Source: a virus
IMG/VR virus record: IMGVR_UViG_3300037010_000229
Location: 1 to 28,289 of that record
DNA length: 28,289 nucleotides
Strand: one strand, 5' to 3'
This document shows positions 1-7,369 of this stretch, piece by piece (position 1 is the stretch's first letter; each line of letters opens with the position of its first letter). Both the position numbers and the translations under genes were made by a program. The notes under the pieces were generated by a model. The model ran no database searches, was not told the DNA's origin, and saw only the letters and a list, made by a program, of their open reading frames with translations.

Positions 1-113
1 ACAGTTGAACTTGGACTGCCACCAGTACCAAAGTTTTGCCAAAATTCAATAGCAATATTCTTACTAGCATCTGCTTTGGCCCAGAAGGATAACGTAACAG
101 TTTTATTGGCCAT
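1..113. repeat. 113-bp exact direct repeat, copy 1
   Basis: Positions 1-113 are identical to 3691-3803. Both lie in the carbohydrate-binding-like domain of two paralogous fibre genes; the flanking domain sequence is similar but diverged. This indicates recent duplication or gene conversion. The true repeat may extend left of the window. Confidence 0.9.
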
Positions 114-425
114 CAAGTTTACATTTTCAATTGCTTGTTGTTTGACGACATAGTTTCCAGAGCCAGATGAACTAGTTACTTTTGTTCTACTGTAGAACAT
201 AGCATTAAATAATGCACGTTCTGTATCACCACATGTTTGTTGAGATGCTGTCTTAGTTGAACCATTGTTACTATTATTCCACCTATTATCAGAACCATAT
301 CCAGATGGGTCTTGGCTAGTACCATAATCCCATTTATCAAAGTTACCATTGATTAGATAATTCCTTCTTTGTGAACTTGCATCTGCTTTAACAGAATTAA
401 TCTGGTCTAGTGAACATACAATCAT
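1..425 (-). CDS. Tail fibre protein, N-terminal part (runs off left edge)
   Basis: The 5' part (141 codons) of a tail-fibre or adhesin gene whose 3' end lies outside the window. The product starts MIVCSLDQINSVKA and goes almost directly into a domain beginning RRNYLINGNFDKW. The same domain occupies most of the fibre protein at 3117-4376, and the two copies are nearly identical over this stretch. The NYLINGNFDxW...DRW pattern is common in phage tail proteins with carbohydrate-binding-like beta-sandwich domains, so a receptor-binding role is inferred. Unlike its paralogue it lacks the FTGQVFIPEG module between N-terminus and domain. The ATG overlaps the stop of the upstream 120-residue gene as ATGA, and AGGAG lies 10 bases upstream inside that gene, so translational coupling is likely. 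Confidence 0.85.
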   Translation of the reverse strand, partial: MIVCSLDQINSVKADASSQRRNYLINGNFDKWDYGTSQDPSGYGSDNRWNNSNNGSTKTASQQTCGDTERALFNAMFYSRTKVTSSSGSGNYVVKQQAIENVNLMANKTVTLSFWAKADASKNIAIEFWQNFGTGGSPSST

Positions 426-784
426 AGTGCGAATTCTCCTATTTTCTTCGGTCTAAAATATTCTTTAGTAGTTCCGTCCATATCAACATAACTTATTGGT
501 TTATCGTATGGATATACTGATTTATATAAGGCATGTGCTTCTTCATCAGCAAATAACTCATCATATGTCCCAAGTGACCGCATTGACTTTAATGTACCAA
601 TAAATGACAGTTCATCGTCAGTAAGAACTGACATGGCTAAACTACCATTCTCATTTTTAATAACTGGGGTGGTTTGGACTTTCCATCCAATCACATTACC
701 ATCCATATCTTTAGCTTTGTAACTATCAGGAAGCTCATCCATAAAAGCTTTAGTATCTTTACAATATGTAATAACATAATTCAT
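422..784 (-). CDS. Unknown protein paired with a tail fibre gene (120 aa)
   Basis: I do not recognise this 120-residue soluble protein. It has no membrane segment or signal peptide. It begins MNYVITYCKDTKAFMDEL and ends TKEYFRPKKIGEFAL. It sits between two fibre genes and its stop codon overlaps the start of the next fibre gene (ATGA). Its final codons carry the AGGAG ribosome-binding site for that fibre gene. A short remnant of the same 3' end is found at 4373-4429, directly before the paralogous fibre gene, so this gene and the fibre have been duplicated as a unit. A fibre-assembly chaperone or fibre accessory subunit is a reasonable inference, but nothing in the sequence proves it. GGAG precedes the start at 784. 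Confidence 0.8.
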   Translation of the reverse strand: MNYVITYCKDTKAFMDELPDSYKAKDMDGNVIGWKVQTTPVIKNENGSLAMSVLTDDELSFIGTLKSMRSLGTYDELFADEEAHALYKSVYPYDKPISYVDMDGTTKEYFRPKKIGEFAL

Positions 785-820
785 TATTAATAATCTCCAA
801 TGTTTTTAGTATTTAATATC

Positions 821-2278
821 TTATGCAAGGGATACCTCATATGCAGTCAAGGCTCTATCATAAACACGGAAGTTTGAAATATGACCATTGAAGCTATTTA
901 ATGCATATGTCTCAGTAGGATTATATGAACCAATTCGTACGGTTGGAAAACTACTATTACACGTTTGTGTAATTCTACCATCAGTATCTGCCTTGAACCC
1001 TGTTTGTACACCATTCTTATAGATGTAATGACCAGCATTACTAACCACTTGTGCTACTCTATATGTAGTTCTTGCTGATACTGACGAAAACCCAATGTCA
1101 CTTGACTCTGTTTCGCTTGATAAAGTTGATTTTCCCCCCTGGGTTGAAAAAACTAAACCAATATGATTCCACCCTGAAATATACAACCCCCAAACCCATT
1201 GGTCGCCCCCAGTAACGCCAAACGAATCAACATCACATAAAACACTAATAACACCATTTGTCTCAATGTTTGGAATATTACCAGTTCTAGTAAAATTTAA
1301 TATATCAACAGCTCTTGTAACAGTATTAGAAGTAGTTGGAATATATGATGTGGCAAAAGACCATACTTCTAATTGAGCACCAAATACATATATACCAGAT
1401 GAACCATCACCTGCATATGAACCTGTACCTAATCTTGTTGTCTGCAAATAAAATGCAGTAGATACTTTGGCAGCAGAAGTTGTTGTGGCAGATACCCTAA
1501 ACCAACCATTTGCTAATGGGGTAATGGTAGCCGCTACTGTAGATGAAGATACAGGCGTAGCCATTACAGCAACCAAATCAAAATCTGCTGTTATTGGAGA
1601 TACTTTGTTAGTTGAATCCCATGAATTGAGCCGAAACTTAGTAGATTCCGCTGCCTTAACAAAACAACTAAAGGTTAAATTAGAAGAATTGACTGATACC
1701 GTTTGATAGATATAATGAAGATTTGTTGAACTATCTTCTACAATTTTATCAGCATTATTAGTGCCATACGGATCAGTTGTGGCAGTAGTATTAGCTGACA
1801 CTGTAACATTTGTCTGAGACCATGCTGAATTATCCATTTGTTCACTATACATTAATGAATTTGTGCTAGAACTTTCATTCAGGTACCCTTCTTTTTCAAA
1901 TCGTGGAGTATCTACCCCAGCAACTTGTAAAATACCATATCTATCAATATATGTAGCAGTAGATGCTCTTGTAAATGTAACATTGCCAACCCCAGCCTTC
2001 ATCGCTAATGTATTTTTCAAAGGCAGATCCAACAATGGTGCATTAATATTACCGATAGCATGTAATAAATCTGAATTATTTGCTTTTAAGTTATCTGCAT
2101 TAGTGACAAATTCAGTTGTTGCTAACTGAGTTGTGTTTGTACCAGGTGTTGCAGTTGGTGCCATAACGGCATTCGTAAAATTAGTTACACCCGTTGAAGC
2201 ATCTGTAGTTAATACTTTTGTCGTACCATTATATATCTCTAAGTTTCCATTAGAGTTACTTCCAATACTAATACTCAT
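821..2278 (-). CDS. Tail fibre protein with LamG-like C-terminal domain (485 aa)
   Basis: A tail-fibre or adhesin protein, presumably at a fibre tip where it contacts the host surface. The first 60 residues are a short stalk ending in the TTQLATTEFV motif that recurs in all the fibres here. Then comes a conserved block with TFTRASTATYIDRYGILQV and PRFEKEGYLNE, typical of phage fibre/spike proteins. The C-terminal ~150 residues end in ISNFRVYDRALTAYEVSLA, a pattern typical of concanavalin A/LamG-like lectin folds. The protein at 4429-7074 has the same C-terminal arrangement after a much longer repeat shaft, so the two are paralogues with different shafts. GGAGG lies shortly upstream of the ATG. 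Receptor specificity cannot be read from the sequence. Confidence 0.9.
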   Translation of the reverse strand: MSISIGSNSNGNLEIYNGTTKVLTTDASTGVTNFTNAVMAPTATPGTNTTQLATTEFVTNADNLKANNSDLLHAIGNINAPLLDLPLKNTLAMKAGVGNVTFTRASTATYIDRYGILQVAGVDTPRFEKEGYLNESSSTNSLMYSEQMDNSAWSQTNVTVSANTTATTDPYGTNNADKIVEDSSTNLHYIYQTVSVNSSNLTFSCFVKAAESTKFRLNSWDSTNKVSPITADFDLVAVMATPVSSSTVAATITPLANGWFRVSATTTSAAKVSTAFYLQTTRLGTGSYAGDGSSGIYVFGAQLEVWSFATSYIPTTSNTVTRAVDILNFTRTGNIPNIETNGVISVLCDVDSFGVTGGDQWVWGLYISGWNHIGLVFSTQGGKSTLSSETESSDIGFSSVSARTTYRVAQVVSNAGHYIYKNGVQTGFKADTDGRITQTCNSSFPTVRIGSYNPTETYALNSFNGHISNFRVYDRALTAYEVSLA

Positions 2279-2305
2279 TTAGTTAATTCCTCCAATTTGT
2301 AATTC

Positions 2306-2329
2306 AATGTTTTATACACTATAAACATT
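2306..2329 (-). other. Small intergenic hairpin between fibre genes
   Basis: AATGTTT (2306-2312) and AAACATT (2323-2329) can form a 7-bp stem with a 10-base loop in the short gap between the 87-residue gene and the 485-residue fibre gene. No T-run follows on the minus strand, so a processing or stability element is more likely than a terminator. It may also be chance in AT-rich DNA. Confidence 0.3.
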
Positions 2330-2333
2330 TGTT

Positions 2334-2597
2334 TCATTTATAACCACCAATTATAGTCCATATAGAATCATTCTGTAAAGTAACCATTACGCCTGGTGCA
2401 AAATTAATAGTAGGTCCTATACTCATAGAATTTTGACCTGTATAGATTGTATAGTTATCTGTTATTGTTCGACTGTTAGTATAGAACATTGTACCCTTAT
2501 CTACTTTACCGGATTCTAGATTTTCAATTCGAACTCGATGAGACTTGAATTCAGATCCAATGGTTGTACCAAGATCTGCCATTATTTTATTAGACAT
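2334..2597 (-). CDS. Small fibre-associated structural protein (87 aa)
   Basis: An 87-residue protein with a short helical or coiled N-terminus (residues about 1-35, including HRVRIENLESGKVDKG). A beta-rich C-terminus follows, with GPTINFAPGVMVTLQND and WTIIGGY. This type of C-terminal beta-strand motif is frequent at the ends of phage tail-fibre and spike subunits, so a small structural or trimerisation subunit is inferred. It is the first gene after a perfect late promoter (2664-2671), which supports late expression as a virion component. GGAG lies 11 bases before the ATG. The 485-residue fibre gene follows 55 bases downstream. Confidence 0.75.
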   Translation of the reverse strand: MSNKIMADLGTTIGSEFKSHRVRIENLESGKVDKGTMFYTNSRTITDNYTIYTGQNSMSIGPTINFAPGVMVTLQNDSIWTIIGGYK

Positions 2598-2663
2598 ATA
2601 TTGTTTATCTCCATAAACTCACCTTATTTTATATACACTCGGCTAAGGCTTACCATTTTGATT

Positions 2664-2671
2664 TATTTATA
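2664..2671 (-). promoter_or_regulatory. T4-type late promoter
   Basis: The minus strand reads TATAAATA exactly, followed by AATC, 67 bases upstream of the 2597 start. This matches the -10 box recognised by the T4 gp55/gp33/gp45 late transcription system. The leader contains CCTTA and TAAGG, which could form a weak 5-bp stem. Confidence 0.75.
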
Positions 2672-2681
2672 TAATGATATA

Positions 2682-3101
2682 TTAAGAATTACTCAACGAT
2701 ACATACTTTGGTAATTGTGCTACGAAATCATCAATATTTACAATATGTGATTTTAACAATTCATACACTTTAGCCCATAATGTATCTTGCCATGCTAATA
2801 ATGAATCTGCTTCTGCTTTCCATATATTACTGTTTATAAATTGTGCTACTTCTGCAAAATTGCGGTAATCATATTGATGTGCAGTTTGATCAAGTAAATT
2901 ATAAACTGCCATCTTAGCTTGTTGTATAAGTTGCTCTTGTGTAGGACCATCAGCAGGTTCAGGTACATTACCAGCAGCAATCCATTTTAGAATTGCTTCT
3001 CGATCACTATTTCCTGGCGCATCTGGAACTGATACACTACCATTTAATAACCAACCATTAGGTTGTAATTTAACTGATTGAACTTCAACTATATTAAACA
3101 T
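2682..3101 (-). CDS. Putative tail fibre assembly/accessory protein (139 aa)
   Basis: The N-terminal half contains GWLLNGSVSVPD and REAILKWIAAGNVPEPADG. This resembles the small proteins with a 'W...GN.PEPA' segment often found beside phage tail-fibre genes. The C-terminal half is alpha-helical, with QYDYRNFAEVAQF, WKAEADSLLAWQDTLW and VYELL. That pattern (aromatic turn, EA..LLAW.D..W) is typical of DUF4376-like and fibre-assembly accessory proteins. It lies just downstream of the 419-residue fibre gene (15-base gap). A chaperone or fibre-accessory role is inferred from pattern and position; no catalytic motif is visible. Confidence 0.7.
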   Translation of the reverse strand: MFNIVEVQSVKLQPNGWLLNGSVSVPDAPGNSDREAILKWIAAGNVPEPADGPTQEQLIQQAKMAVYNLLDQTAHQYDYRNFAEVAQFINSNIWKAEADSLLAWQDTLWAKVYELLKSHIVNIDDFVAQLPKYVSLSNS

Positions 3102-3116
3102 TATATAAAATCCTTA

Positions 3117-4376
3117 TTAAAGTTCTGCTGAAAGCATGAAGTAGTCACCAGATCCCATATTAAAATAGGCATCTGTGGTAGCAGCCGTTGCATCCCAAAG
3201 TACTCTAGCCGTATTTATTGTTACCACATCTATCTTAAGTTTTTCGGCATTGCCATAGGAAACATTTGATAAACTAGATGTTACACTAGGTGTAGTTCTC
3301 ATTGGAACATAGTTTAAGTAACAAGTTGCATACGCTCCTTGGGCATATGCGCCAAAGTCACCATGTAAACCAGTAAATTTGTTTAAGTATCTTGCACATG
3401 CAGAAATTTCATCTCCAAAGTCACCGTCATAAGGATACCATCCATTAGTAGCAACTGAACCATCTTCAATCTTTACTTGAGCAATATCAAATGTTCCCGA
3501 TTGTTGTCCTAAACTGGCTGTGTCTGAATTGTAGTTACTACCTGCGTCAAACCAAAACAACATTGCAGTATAAGTCGTTTGTACCCCATCTGAACCTAAT
3601 GTTTTACCAGAAATAGATGGTATAGTTACAGTAATAGATTTTTTCTGCCAAGATGTTGTTAAAGAGACTTGTTGTGCACCAATACCAGTAACAGTTGAAC
3701 TTGGACTGCCACCAGTACCAAAGTTTTGCCAAAATTCAATAGCAATATTCTTACTAGCATCTGCTTTGGCCCAGAAGGATAACGTAACAGTTTTATTGGC
3801 CATTAAATTCACATTTTCAATATTCTGTCGTTTATAAGCATAATTACCAGATCCAGATGAAGTAGTTACCTTTGTTCTACTATAGAACATAGCATTGAAT
3901 AACGCACGTTCTGTATCACCACATGTCTGTTGAGATGCAGTCTTGGTTGTGCCATTATTGGCATTAATCCACCTATTATCAGAACCATACCCAGATGGGT
4001 CTTGACTTGTACCATAATCCCATTTATCAAAGTTACCATTGATTAGATAATTTCTGCGTCCACCTTTTTCACCAATAACAAATCCAGTTGTAGCGATTTG
4101 AGTTGTGTTTGTACCTGATGGTGCTGTTGGTGCAAGTGGAGTTTTAAGTAGGTTTACCCCAGATGGTGAAAAAGACATTACAGGTACAGTATTGCAAGTA
4201 GCACCAAATACACCATCAGCAATGTGGTATAAACCGGTATCCGGAGCCCCATCATTTTGGAACACCAACCCTGGTGCTGATGCAGTACCTTCAGGAATGA
4301 ATACCTGCCCGGTGAAAAATGGTGAATTAATATTCGCTTTTATAGAATTTATTTTATCTAGTGAATATTCAATCAT
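3117..4376 (-). CDS. Tail fibre protein with carbohydrate-binding-like domain (419 aa)
   Basis: The fibre starts MIEYSLDKINSIKANINS, the same N-terminus as the partial gene at 1-425. One long shaft module follows (FTGQVFIPEGTASAPG through TTQIATTGFV, about residues 20-100). Then comes a domain starting RRNYLINGNFDKW at about residue 106, with LSFWAKADASKNIAIEFW inside it, a pattern seen in carbohydrate-binding-like phage tail domains. The last part (ISACARYLNKF onward) is a further beta-rich segment. The role is inferred to be host adhesion. The ATG overlaps the stop of an 18-codon remnant ORF (ATGA), and the remnant supplies AGGAG 7 bases upstream. Confidence 0.9.
   Translation of the reverse strand: MIEYSLDKINSIKANINSPFFTGQVFIPEGTASAPGLVFQNDGAPDTGLYHIADGVFGATCNTVPVMSFSPSGVNLLKTPLAPTAPSGTNTTQIATTGFVIGEKGGRRNYLINGNFDKWDYGTSQDPSGYGSDNRWINANNGTTKTASQQTCGDTERALFNAMFYSRTKVTTSSGSGNYAYKRQNIENVNLMANKTVTLSFWAKADASKNIAIEFWQNFGTGGSPSSTVTGIGAQQVSLTTSWQKKSITVTIPSISGKTLGSDGVQTTYTAMLFWFDAGSNYNSDTASLGQQSGTFDIAQVKIEDGSVATNGWYPYDGDFGDEISACARYLNKFTGLHGDFGAYAQGAYATCYLNYVPMRTTPSVTSSLSNVSYGNAEKLKIDVVTINTARVLWDATAATTDAYFNMGSGDYFMLSAEL
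3691..3803. repeat. 113-bp exact direct repeat, copy 2
   Basis: Identical to positions 1-113. It lies inside the carbohydrate-binding-like domain of the 419-residue fibre gene and marks recent sequence exchange between the two fibre paralogues. Confidence 0.9.
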
Positions 4377-4429
4377 GCGAATTCTCCTATTTTTTGTTGT
4401 TTAAGACATTCTTTAGTAATAAAACACAT
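4373..4429 (-). pseudogene. 18-codon remnant of the 120-aa gene, now a coupling mini-ORF
   Basis: This ORF encodes MCFITKECLKQQKIGEFA. Its last 14 residues align with the C-terminus of the 120-residue protein at 422-784 (TKEYFRPKKIGEFAL). Both sit in the same place, immediately before a fibre gene that starts with ATGA overlapping their stop. The mini-ORF's ATG overlaps the stop of the 881-residue fibre gene (TGATG). It therefore links three cistrons without a gap and still carries the AGGAG used by the next fibre gene. I read it as the decayed second copy of a duplicated gene, retained because it provides translational coupling. Whether the peptide is made is unknown. Confidence 0.65.
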
Positions 4430-7074
4430 CATGCTAGAGCTACCTCATACGCAGTCAATGCTCTATCATAAATTCTAAAGTTAGCAAAGTGTCCACATGC
4501 ACCACCGCCCCCAATAGTAATTGATGTACTAGGTGTAGTTGCGTTTCCATTACCAGATGATCCACTGATAATAAGTGCACCATTCATATATGCTTTAGTA
4601 CTTCCAGTTTTATCATGCGATAATGCATATCGTGTCATTACATTTAGGTTAGTTGGTTTTATTAAAAGTTGTCCGCCGTGATATTTGTCTGCACCATATT
4701 GTAATGTCATGCTCTGGTCAGATGTCTTATAGAATGCCCTATACGCAGTAGACTCACCATTAAATGAAAATGCTTGAAAGTAACTGTCCTGACTGCCACC
4801 AAGTGCAGCAAAATCAAACAACAATGTTTCCTCTGAAAATCTATCAGTTACGCCATTTGAGTTGCCAATAGAATCCACAGTAAGACTATCTGCTGCTCTC
4901 GTAACAGTGGCAGAAGTAGTAGGAATATACGATGTAGGGAATGGTGATGTTTCTAATTGTGCTCCAAATACAAATAAACCTGATGAACCATCACCTGTAT
5001 ATGAATTACCATTACGTGCTAATTGTAAATAAAAATTTGTAGATACTTTGGCAGCAGAAGTTGTTGTGGCAGATACCCTGAACCAACCATTTGCTAATGA
5101 AGTAATTGTAGCATATACGGTTGATGAGTTAGCTGGTGCTGCAGTAACCGCAGATAAATCAAAATCCGCAATAATTGGATTACTTGGTGTAGATGATTCA
5201 TATGAGTTAAGTCTAAACTTAGTACACTCTGCTGCTTTTACAAAACAACTAAAAGTTAATGTGGCTGAGTTAACTGATACAGTTTGGTAGACAAGATGAG
5301 TACTATTAGATTTATCCTCTACTAGTTTATCTGCTAAATTTGTACCATATGGATCAACAGTATCTGTTGTATTTGCAGTTACTGTTACATCAGATTGAGA
5401 CCAAACTGCATTATCTGCTTGTTCACTATATGTTAATAAATTTGTGCTTGACCCTTCATTGAGGTGTCCTTGTTTCTCAAACCGCGGAACATCTGATCCA
5501 ACTACTTGTAGTATGCCGTATCTATCAATATAAGTAGCAGAAGATGATCTTGTGAATGTAGCACCACCACCACCAGATCGCATAGCTAATGAATTTTTTA
5601 GTGGAATATCTAATAACGGGTTATGTATATTACCAATAGCCATTAACAAATCTGAATTATTGGCCTTTAGGTTATCTGCAGTTGTAACAAACTCAGTGGT
5701 TGCAATCTGTGTTGTTTTTGTTCCAGCAGATGCAGTTGGTGCAGTTGGTGTACCGGTTAATGCTGGTGAATCCAATGGTGCTTTTAGATCATCAGCTTTG
5801 GTGACAAATTCAGTAGTAGCCAATTGAGTTGTTTTTGTCCCTGGATCTGCTGTTGGTGCCTTTGGTGTACCAGTAAACGATGGTGAATCCAACGGTGCTT
5901 TTAAATTGTCTGCAGTTGTGACAAATTCTGTCGTGGCTAATTGGGTTGTTTTTGTTCCAGCAGATGCAGTTGGCGCTGTTGGTGTACCAAGTAGGTTTAC
6001 TCCATTCGGTGTAAATGCCATAATCTCGGTACCATTACAGGTTGCACCAAAGTTACCGTTGGAAATATGGTATAACCCCGTATCAGCCGAGTCATCATTT
6101 TGGAACACCAACCCTGGCGCTGATGCAGTACCTTCAGGAATGAATACCTGACCGGTGAACGCTGGTGATGCCAATGGTGCTTTTAAATTGTCTGCCTTTG
6201 TTACAAACTCAGTTGTTGCTAACTGTGTTGTACTGGTACCAGCATCAGCTGTAGGAGCCTTAGGGGTACCAGTAAACGATGGTGAATCCAATGGCGCCTT
6301 TAAGTTATCTGCATTTGTAACAAACTCAGTTGTTGCTACTTGTGTTGTTTTTGTACCGGCAGATGCTGTTGGTGCTGTTGGTGTACCAAGTAAGTTTACC
6401 CCATTTGGCGTAAATGCCATGACTTCTGTTCCATTGCAGGTTGCGCCGAAGTTACCATTAGAAATATGGTATAAACCAGTATCAGCTGAGTCATCATTTT
6501 GGAACACCAAACCAGGAGCACTATTAGTTCCTTCAGGAATAAATACTTGTCCTGTAAATGATGGCGATGCAATGTTAGCCTTTAGGTTATCTGCAGTTGT
6601 AACAAACTCAGTGGTTGCAATCTGTGTTGTTTTTGTTCCAGCAGATGCAGTTGGTGCAGTTGGTGTACCGGTTAATGCTGGTGAATCCAATGGAGCCTTT
6701 TTGTCCAATTGTGACTGAATGTTATTATTAGCAGTTGTAACAAATTCAGTTGTAGCAATCTGGGTTGTTTTTGTACCGGCATCAGCTGTAGGAGCCTTAG
6801 GGGTACCAGTAAATGATGGTGAATCCACAGGTGCTTTTAAATTGTCGGCCTTTGTTACAAACTCAGTGGTTGCCAATTGAGTTGTACTTGTACCAGCGTC
6901 TGCAGTGGTTGCTTTAGGCGTACCAGTAAACGATGGTGAATCTAATGGTGCCTTTGATTTAATTGCATTTGCGACAAAGGCTGTATTTGCAATTAAAGTA
7001 GAATTATCACCATCTGGAGCAGTAGCAACTGTTGTACCAGTATTTGACCGCATAAATGAAAGTTTTCTTCCCAT
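4429..7074 (-). CDS. Long modular tail fibre protein with LamG-like tip (881 aa)
   Basis: This is the largest fibre in the window. After a short N-terminus (MGRKLSFMRSNTGTTV) comes a shaft of six short modules (APLDSPSFTGTPKAPTA to TTQLATTEFVTKADNLK, about 39 residues each). Two longer modules containing FTGQVFIPEG, TGLYHISNGNFGATCNGTE and TPNGVNLLG are interspersed. The region from about residue 470 repeats the plan of the 485-residue fibre: TFTRSSSATYIDRYGILQV, PRFEKQGHLNE, then a lectin-like domain ending FANFRIYDRALTAYEVALA. The module number looks prone to change because some modules are exact DNA repeats. A late-expressed, receptor-binding fibre is inferred. The start lies 3 bases after the stop of the 96-residue gene. 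Confidence 0.92.
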   Translation of the reverse strand: MGRKLSFMRSNTGTTVATAPDGDNSTLIANTAFVANAIKSKAPLDSPSFTGTPKATTADAGTSTTQLATTEFVTKADNLKAPVDSPSFTGTPKAPTADAGTKTTQIATTEFVTTANNNIQSQLDKKAPLDSPALTGTPTAPTASAGTKTTQIATTEFVTTADNLKANIASPSFTGQVFIPEGTNSAPGLVFQNDDSADTGLYHISNGNFGATCNGTEVMAFTPNGVNLLGTPTAPTASAGTKTTQVATTEFVTNADNLKAPLDSPSFTGTPKAPTADAGTSTTQLATTEFVTKADNLKAPLASPAFTGQVFIPEGTASAPGLVFQNDDSADTGLYHISNGNFGATCNGTEIMAFTPNGVNLLGTPTAPTASAGTKTTQLATTEFVTTADNLKAPLDSPSFTGTPKAPTADPGTKTTQLATTEFVTKADDLKAPLDSPALTGTPTAPTASAGTKTTQIATTEFVTTADNLKANNSDLLMAIGNIHNPLLDIPLKNSLAMRSGGGGATFTRSSSATYIDRYGILQVVGSDVPRFEKQGHLNEGSSTNLLTYSEQADNAVWSQSDVTVTANTTDTVDPYGTNLADKLVEDKSNSTHLVYQTVSVNSATLTFSCFVKAAECTKFRLNSYESSTPSNPIIADFDLSAVTAAPANSSTVYATITSLANGWFRVSATTTSAAKVSTNFYLQLARNGNSYTGDGSSGLFVFGAQLETSPFPTSYIPTTSATVTRAADSLTVDSIGNSNGVTDRFSEETLLFDFAALGGSQDSYFQAFSFNGESTAYRAFYKTSDQSMTLQYGADKYHGGQLLIKPTNLNVMTRYALSHDKTGSTKAYMNGALIISGSSGNGNATTPSTSITIGGGGACGHFANFRIYDRALTAYEVALA
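5664..5778. repeat. 115-bp exact direct repeat inside fibre gene, copy 1
   Basis: Positions 5664-5778 are identical to 6579-6693, 915 bases away in the same reading frame. Each covers one short shaft module. Recombination between them would delete or add 305 codons without breaking the frame. Confidence 0.9.
6579..6693. repeat. 115-bp exact direct repeat inside fibre gene, copy 2
   Basis: Second exact copy of 5664-5778. The surrounding short modules are more diverged copies of the same unit, some shared with the gene at 7370-8710. Confidence 0.9.
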
Positions 7075-7077
7075 AGT

Positions 7078-7368
7078 TTACACCTGAATTCCATAAGCTC
7101 TAAATGTAACACCAGCTGCTGAAGCATTTACAACGATATCTTCACCAGAAACGGCAATTAAACCAGTACGTTCTAATACATCATTTGCTGCTATAGTTGT
7201 TCCATATTCTATCTTATCACCACCAATAGAAATATTGACCGTTACAGAACTTGAATTTGTATTACATACATTGATTGTCATAGTAGCAGTAGCACCTGAA
7301 GCAATAGTACATAATGTTGTATCTTTATTTGCATCTGGTGTTGCACTTCCAAACTTTTTTCCAGCCAT
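7078..7368 (-). CDS. Small beta-rich structural protein (96 aa)
   Basis: A 96-residue protein starting MAGKKFGSATPDANKDTTL. Its alternating beta pattern (ATATMTINVCNTNSSSVTVNI, then IEYGTTIAANDVLERTGLIAV) looks like a small immunoglobulin-like or beta-sandwich phage virion protein. It sits between two modular fibre genes with gaps of 1 and 3 bases, so it is co-translated with them. A tail-fibre accessory or linker subunit is inferred. It has no membrane segment. Confidence 0.75.
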   Translation of the reverse strand: MAGKKFGSATPDANKDTTLCTIASGATATMTINVCNTNSSSVTVNISIGGDKIEYGTTIAANDVLERTGLIAVSGEDIVVNASAAGVTFRAYGIQV

Positions 7369-7369
7369 T

